DNA of 64,000 nucleotides from Bacillus altitudinis 41KF2b. Lineage in GTDB: Bacteria; Bacillota; Bacilli; Bacillales; Bacillaceae. Under the pieces are notes generated by a model that ran no database searches, was not told where the DNA came from, and saw only the letters and a list, made by a program, of their open reading frames with translations. This document shows, piece after piece, positions 59,413 to 64,000 of the stretch. The first letter of the stretch is position 1, and each line of letters starts with the position of its first letter. The position numbers and the translations under genes are program-made. Location: the NCBI RefSeq assembly GCF_000691145.1, contig NZ_ASJC01000001.1, forward strand, positions 558,001 to 622,000, in the 5' to 3' direction.

Positions 59413-60701
59413 CAGTGAAAACAATTCAATTCGATCAGCTGCAAGAGACGGTGTATCACGAAAAAATGGACAGCGGACTTGACGTCTATGTGCTGCCAAA
59501 ACAAGGGTTTAACAAAACATATGCAACCTTCACAACAAAATATGGCTCTGTTGACAATGAATTTGTGCCGCTTGGCAAAGAAGACATGATCCGAGTGCCT
59601 GATGGAATTGCCCATTTCTTAGAGCATAAGCTGTTTGAAAAAGAAGATGGTGATGTGTTTCATACATTTAGTAAACAGGGAGCAGCCGCAAACGCATTTA
59701 CGACGTTTACGAGAACGGCATACTTATTTTCAAGCACGGCCAATGTCGAACAGAATCTTGAAACACTCATTGATTTTGTGCAAGAGCCTTATTTTACTGA
59801 AAAAACGGTCGAAAAAGAAAAAGGCATCATTGGTCAAGAAATCAACATGTATGATGACAATCCAGATTGGCGTTTATTCTTTGGTCTGATCGAAAACCTC
59901 TATCAAGAGCACCCAGTGAGAATTGATATTGCTGGAACCGTTGAAAGCATTGCGCCAATTACGAAAGACCATTTATATGAATGCTACGAAACGTTCTATC
60001 ACCCAAGCAATATGCTTCTTTTTGTAGTGGGTCCTGTTGATCCGGCGCAAATTTTAGACCAAGTAAGAGCGAATCAGGCAAAAAAACCATTTACCGATCA
60101 GCCGGATATTCAGCGGAAAGAGATCAATGAACCTGATCGTGTATACCGAAAAGAATACGAACTGAAAATGAATGTACAAGGTTCTAAATGTATGTTTGGT
60201 TTGAAAACGAAAAACCCGCATAAAAAAGGAAAACAGCTCCTCAAACATGAGCTTGGCATGAATCTTATTTTAGAGACATTGTTTGGTAAAAGTTCTCTGC
60301 AATATGAGCGTATGTATGAAAAAGGCTTGATTGATGAGACATTCAGTTACGATTATACGGAAGAAGGCGGTTTTGGCTTCACTTCAGTTGGCGGAGACAC
60401 AAATGACCCTGATCAACTCGCAGATGAATTAAAAGAAACGCTTCTTCAAGCAAAAAGCCTGATCACAGAAGAAAAGATTGAACTTGCTCGCAAGAAAAAA
60501 ATTGGCAGCTTTTTAAAAGCGATGAACTCCCCGGAGTACATCGCCAATCAATTCACTCGATACGCATTCTTAGAAATGAGCTTATTTGATGTCGTGCCAG
60601 TACTGGAGCAAATCCAATTAACAGATATTCAGCAAATCTTAGACGAAGAAATTGATGAAGAAAGAATGTCAGTTTTTAAAGTCGTACCGAAAGCAAAATA
60701 A
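59409..60701 (+). CDS. ymfH: M16 zinc metallopeptidase YmfH (active subunit)
   Basis: 430 residues with intact HFLEH in DGIAHFLEHKLFEKEDGD and the downstream glutamate in GIIGQEINMYDDNPDW. The C-terminal half carries GKSSLQYERMYEKGLIDETF. Predicted to pair with YmfF as a heterodimeric cytoplasmic peptidase; substrate unknown. In B. subtilis these genes lead into the ymfI-pgsA-cinA-recA region, but here an efflux module follows instead. Confidence 0.93.
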   Translation: MTVKTIQFDQLQETVYHEKMDSGLDVYVLPKQGFNKTYATFTTKYGSVDNEFVPLGKEDMIRVPDGIAHFLEHKLFEKEDGDVFHTFSKQGAAANAFTTFTRTAYLFSSTANVEQNLETLIDFVQEPYFTEKTVEKEKGIIGQEINMYDDNPDWRLFFGLIENLYQEHPVRIDIAGTVESIAPITKDHLYECYETFYHPSNMLLFVVGPVDPAQILDQVRANQAKKPFTDQPDIQRKEINEPDRVYRKEYELKMNVQGSKCMFGLKTKNPHKKGKQLLKHELGMNLILETLFGKSSLQYERMYEKGLIDETFSYDYTEEGGFGFTSVGGDTNDPDQLADELKETLLQAKSLITEEKIELARKKKIGSFLKAMNSPEYIANQFTRYAFLEMSLFDVVPVLEQIQLTDIQQILDEEIDEERMSVFKVVPKAK

Positions 60702-60704
60702 ATG

Positions 60705-60745
60705 AAAAAAAGACAAACTCAACGTATAAGAGTTTGTCTTTTTTG
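60705..60745 (+). terminator. Intrinsic terminator after ymfH
   Basis: AAAAAGACAAACTC (60707-60720) pairs with GAGTTTGTCTTTTT (60730-60743); strong 14-bp stem with T run. Confidence 0.9.
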
Positions 60746-60785
60746 TGTCCAGCTAAAGAAAGCGCTTTATATGCGAAGATATTGA

Positions 60786-60840
60786 TTGACAATTGTTTTG
60801 GGTATTAGTTAAACTCTTTAATAGTTAAACAATCAAACTA
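60786..60840 (+). promoter_or_regulatory. Promoter and MarR-type operators of the marR-MMPL operon
   Basis: TTGACA (60786-60791), an 18-bp spacer and TAAACT (60810-60815). AGTTAAAC occurs at 60807 and again at 60823, 16 bp apart, with a further inverted AAACTA at 60835-60840. The first copy overlaps the -10, so a bound repressor would block RNA polymerase. Confidence 0.65.
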
Positions 60841-60852
60841 AAGGAGCAGCAT

Positions 60853-61329
60853 ATGGTACAAAATAAAATTGCCCAGCTCATCCAGAGATATGCGGACGTC
60901 TATCTCATGATGGAGAAAAAAGTATCGAGTATGATCACGGAAAAGCTCGATAAAGAACTGACACTTGATCAATATTACTCGCTTCGATACATCAATTTAC
61001 ACCCAGGATGTACATCAACAGACCTTGCCATCGAATGTAATGTCAACAAAAGTGCTGTGACATCTATGACCAATCGTCTTTTTAATAAAGATTATATTTA
61101 TCGTGAGCATGATCAAGCTGATCGAAGAAATGTTCATCTCTATGTGACGCCCGAAGGAAAAGACGTGGTCAGCCGAATGGAAAAGCAGCTTCAGGATCTT
61201 GTTCGGTCATATTTAGAAAAGTTTGATGAAAAAGAAATCGAATCATTTATTCAAACATATGAAAAGATTTATCAGATTATCATCGAAGAGGAGGCACAAC
61301 ATAGTAATGAGAGCAATCATAAAGGGTAG
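60853..61329 (+). CDS. MarR-family transcription regulator (YdgG-like)
   Basis: 158 residues with a MarR winged helix: recognition region CTSTDLAIECNVNKSAVTSMTNRL and wing YREHDQADRRNVHLYVTPEG. AAAGGAGCAGC precedes ATG. Its stop lies 23 nt inside the following MMPL gene, so the two are co-expressed. A marR gene followed by an MMPL exporter is the layout of B. subtilis ydgG-ydgH. It probably represses its own operon, and by shared operator sequence also the MMPL gene at 54870. Confidence 0.88.
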   Translation: MVQNKIAQLIQRYADVYLMMEKKVSSMITEKLDKELTLDQYYSLRYINLHPGCTSTDLAIECNVNKSAVTSMTNRLFNKDYIYREHDQADRRNVHLYVTPEGKDVVSRMEKQLQDLVRSYLEKFDEKEIESFIQTYEKIYQIIIEEEAQHSNESNHKG

Positions 61330-64000
61330 ATGGCTGATCACGATCCTTTGGGTCGTACTAGCGGCTGTATTATTAATCACCGCTCCTAATATGGCGCAAT
61401 TAACAAAAGAAAAAGGGCAGATTTCTGTTCCTGATGGTTATCCTTCTTCCTACGCCGATCAATTATTAAAGAACATGTCTGAAAATGGGGATACGGAAAA
61501 ATCGATCGTCATTGTCTTTCAAGGTAAGGATATCGTCAAAGAAAGAGAAGCCTCTTTAAAGAAAGCGATGGAGATTTTAGAAAAGGATCAAGATCTCCAT
61601 GTTGAAGACATCACTTCTTATTTTGATGCAAACAAAGATATTAAAAAACAGATGCTCTCTAAAGATCAAACAACACTTCTTGTTCCAGTTACATACGACT
61701 CGAACAAAATCAAAGCATCCGATTTTAAAGAAAGAGTCAATGAAAAGCTTAAGAGCCTGAACCTGACATTTGAAATGACAGGGCAGCCGCTAATCGACGA
61801 TGATGTCATCACAAGCTCACAAGAAGGTCTGAAAAAAACAGAATTCATTACAATTGGGTTTATTTTAATTGTTCTTGTGCTTGTCTTTAGATCCGCAGTG
61901 GCACCGTTCGTTCCTTTAGTGGCCGTGGCGCTTTCCTATTTGGTCAGTCAATCCATTGTGGCTTACCTAGTAAAGTATGTTGATTTTCCGCTCTCGACCT
62001 TTACCCAAATTTTTATGGTCGCCATCATGTTTGGGATTGGAACCGACTACTGCATCCTGTTGCTAAGCCGGTTTAAAGAAGAACTATCTCACGGAAAAGA
62101 TAAGATTGAGGCGATTATTACAACATATAAGACGGCAGGTAAAACCGTTTTATTCAGCGGAATTGCTGTCCTCATTGGTTTTACATGTATCGGTTTAGCT
62201 GAATTCCAACTGTATAAATCAGCTGTCGCCGTGGCGGTTGGTGTTGCCGTGTTAATTGTGGCACTGCTCACTGTCGTTCCATTCTTTATGGCGGTTTTAG
62301 GAAAAGTGTTATTTTGGCCGATCAAAGGCGATATTGCCCACCCACAATCGAAAATGTGGGAAACAGCCGGTCGTTTTTCATTTAAGAAACCACTTCTCAG
62401 CTTGCTAATCGTTGCAATTATTACCCTTCCAGCGATTCTTATGTATAAAGGAACACTTTCATATAACAACCTAGACGAAATCGGCAATAAATACGAATCC
62501 GTCAATGCATTTAATACGATCTCTGACAAATTTGGACCAGGTGAAGCTCTTCCAGCAACCGTTGTCGTGAAATCATCCGATCTTTTAGACAATAACGAAG
62601 GTCTGATTGCTGTTGAAAAACTAAGCCGCGCCATTGAACAAACAGATGGCGTGAGTAAAGTGAGAAGTGCCACTCGTCCTGTTGGTAAAGGGCTGAATGA
62701 TCTGTACGTGAAATCTCAAGCCAAAGAGCTAAATAGCGGGCTTGATAAAAGTAACGAAGGGTTGAAAAAGATCCAAGATGCTCTTACAACCATGAGTAAA
62801 TCCATCGAGGATCAAACACCACAAATTAAAGCATCAGGAAAAGGCATTAACAAATTGATTTCTGGAACCGAATCCGTAAAATCAGGTATTCAAAACGTCG
62901 AAAAAACGATGAGAGAACTGCAAACCTATATCGATCAAAACAAAAAAGGCGTTTCTGAAATTAAAGAAAGAATAAAGGGTGCGAAAAAGGAATTAACAGA
63001 TCAAGTCGCACAAGTGAATCAGCAAGTGGCACTGTATAAAAGCATTTCCAAAGAATTAAAAGCCGCATTGGCACAAGTCGATACGTCATCCTCTGCCGCA
63101 GCGGATGTGAAAGCTTTGATCAGTCAAGCGAATAAACAATTCAGTACACTTGAGCAGCAAATTCCGCAAGTGAAAGAAAATCAATCATATCAAGCCATCA
63201 AAGCTTCATATAAGGAACTTTCTACTACCTTGCAAGAAGGAGCCAAACAGGCTGACAGCTATGCAAAACAAGCAAAAGAAGCAAAAAAACAGCTTGAAGC
63301 AGCAGATGCTTTTATCGCAAAAGCTTCAGAGCAGCAAAAAGTGTTTACAAATCAAATTGATGAGCTGATTGCTGGCTTAGAAGCCATTGAAAACGGGCTA
63401 GATCAAACGTCTAAAGGCCAAGGGCAGTTAGCTGATGGTATGCCTAAACTTGCAAATGGAGCCGGCGACATCATTAATGGTCAAAAACAAATGAAAGAAA
63501 AAATTGGCGGCTTTGGTGACGATCTGACCAAGCTGACGGATGGTCTAAACAAAAGTGTCGACGGCCTTGAGAAAATTTCAAACGGCTTAATGGGTGCAGG
63601 AGACTACTTAGATGAACTGAAAAACGCGCCAGATCAAGACATGGCCGGTTGGTTTATTCCAAAAGATGTCCTGAAAAACAAAGCATTCAAGCAAGTGTTC
63701 GATTCCTATATGTCTGATGACCGCAAAATGACAAAGATTGACGTCATTTTAGAAGACAATCCTTATGGAAACGACGCCATGAAAACAATTAAACAAGTAG
63801 AAGCTTCGGTCAAACGTGCACTTCCTGAAACAAACCTAAAAGATGTTTCATTTGGCGTATCTGGTGTTTCAAGTATGAACGCTGATTTAAAACAGCTGTC
63901 AGACCAAGACTTCAATAAGACGGTTCTTTACATGATGATCGGTATTTTCTTAATACTAGTGATTCTCTTCCGTTCTCTCGTGATGCCGCTTTACTTAGTT
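61307..64000 (+). CDS. MMPL/RND-family exporter (YdgH-like), second copy, 3' end outside window
   Basis: The reading frame is open from ATG 61307 (GAGGAGG about 13 nt upstream) to the last base: 898 codons with no stop. Clear paralogue of the protein at 54870: WLITILWVVLAAVLLITAPN, TSSQEGLKKTEFITIGF, MVAIMFGIGTDYCILLLSRF, then the same kind of long helical extracellular insert (Ala/Lys/Gln-rich) and the start of the second span set (VLYMMIGIFLILVILF). By comparison with the first copy about 120-140 residues are missing. Overlaps the marR end by 23 nt. Confidence 0.85.
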   Translation, partial: MRAIIKGRWLITILWVVLAAVLLITAPNMAQLTKEKGQISVPDGYPSSYADQLLKNMSENGDTEKSIVIVFQGKDIVKEREASLKKAMEILEKDQDLHVEDITSYFDANKDIKKQMLSKDQTTLLVPVTYDSNKIKASDFKERVNEKLKSLNLTFEMTGQPLIDDDVITSSQEGLKKTEFITIGFILIVLVLVFRSAVAPFVPLVAVALSYLVSQSIVAYLVKYVDFPLSTFTQIFMVAIMFGIGTDYCILLLSRFKEELSHGKDKIEAIITTYKTAGKTVLFSGIAVLIGFTCIGLAEFQLYKSAVAVAVGVAVLIVALLTVVPFFMAVLGKVLFWPIKGDIAHPQSKMWETAGRFSFKKPLLSLLIVAIITLPAILMYKGTLSYNNLDEIGNKYESVNAFNTISDKFGPGEALPATVVVKSSDLLDNNEGLIAVEKLSRAIEQTDGVSKVRSATRPVGKGLNDLYVKSQAKELNSGLDKSNEGLKKIQDALTTMSKSIEDQTPQIKASGKGINKLISGTESVKSGIQNVEKTMRELQTYIDQNKKGVSEIKERIKGAKKELTDQVAQVNQQVALYKSISKELKAALAQVDTSSSAAADVKALISQANKQFSTLEQQIPQVKENQSYQAIKASYKELSTTLQEGAKQADSYAKQAKEAKKQLEAADAFIAKASEQQKVFTNQIDELIAGLEAIENGLDQTSKGQGQLADGMPKLANGAGDIINGQKQMKEKIGGFGDDLTKLTDGLNKSVDGLEKISNGLMGAGDYLDELKNAPDQDMAGWFIPKDVLKNKAFKQVFDSYMSDDRKMTKIDVILEDNPYGNDAMKTIKQVEASVKRALPETNLKDVSFGVSGVSSMNADLKQLSDQDFNKTVLYMMIGIFLILVILFRSLVMPLYLV

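Noticed and set aside
62089-62673. Antisense reading frame of 194 codons inside the second MMPL gene
   Set aside because: It mirrors the strongly conserved MMPL coding frame and has Ser/Thr/Ala/Pro-biased composition; no independent evidence of coding.

Overview
The window is low-to-moderate GC Firmicute DNA that I read as a Bacillus of the B. pumilus group (pumilus/safensis/altitudinis). The gene order follows the B. subtilis region from the end of the fla/che operon through rpsB-tsf, polC, nusA-infB, rpsO-pnpA, dapG-dapA and spoIIIE to ymfC-ymfH almost gene for gene. Protein sequences are clearly Bacillus but diverged from B. subtilis, and the accessory genes (a cellulase/hemicellulase cluster, an aminoglycoside-phosphotransferase-like kinase, two MMPL exporters with one MarR regulator) do not belong to the B. 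subtilis version of this region. The species call is inference; 16S or whole-genome comparison would decide it. All 54 genes are on the + strand.

Layout: 1-7645 is the distal fla/che operon (flhF end, flhG, cheB, cheA, cheW, cheC, cheD, sigD, swrB), controlling flagellar number and placement, chemotactic signalling and the motility sigma factor. 7653-16884 holds rpsB, tsf, pyrH, frr, uppS, cdsA, dxr, rasP and proS: translation, UMP synthesis, undecaprenyl and phospholipid precursors, isoprenoids and regulated intramembrane proteolysis. 16960-21273 is polC.

21312-28125 is the main accessory segment: GH9 with CBM3, GH48, GH10 and GH5 glycoside hydrolases in one likely operon, placed between polC and rimP. 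Only the last gene has a recognisable Sec signal peptide.

28156-33366 is the nusA-infB operon (rimP, nusA, rnpM, rplGA, infB, ylxP, rbfA) behind a promoter and leader with two hairpins; truB, ribF, rpsO, pnpA, ylxY and mlpA follow. An added phosphotransferase-like gene sits before ymxH. 41793-46715 makes dipicolinate and lysine/diaminopimelate precursors (spoVFA, spoVFB, asd, dapG, dapA). rnjB is followed by a small intergenic element bounded by inverted repeats and flanked by two near-identical terminators. Then come tepA, ylzJ, spoIIIE, ymfC and ymfD.

54598-64000 contains two paralogous MMPL exporters bracketing the M16 peptidase pair ymfF-ymfH. Only the second exporter is preceded by a marR gene, yet both promoters carry the same TAGTT-N-AACTA-type operator in the same geometry, so one MarR protein probably controls both. 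The second exporter runs off the end of the window.

I found no rRNA, tRNA, CRISPR array, insertion sequence or prophage. The most unusual items are the glycoside hydrolase cluster with its missing signal peptides, the shared MarR/MMPL operator, and the inverted-repeat element after rnjB.
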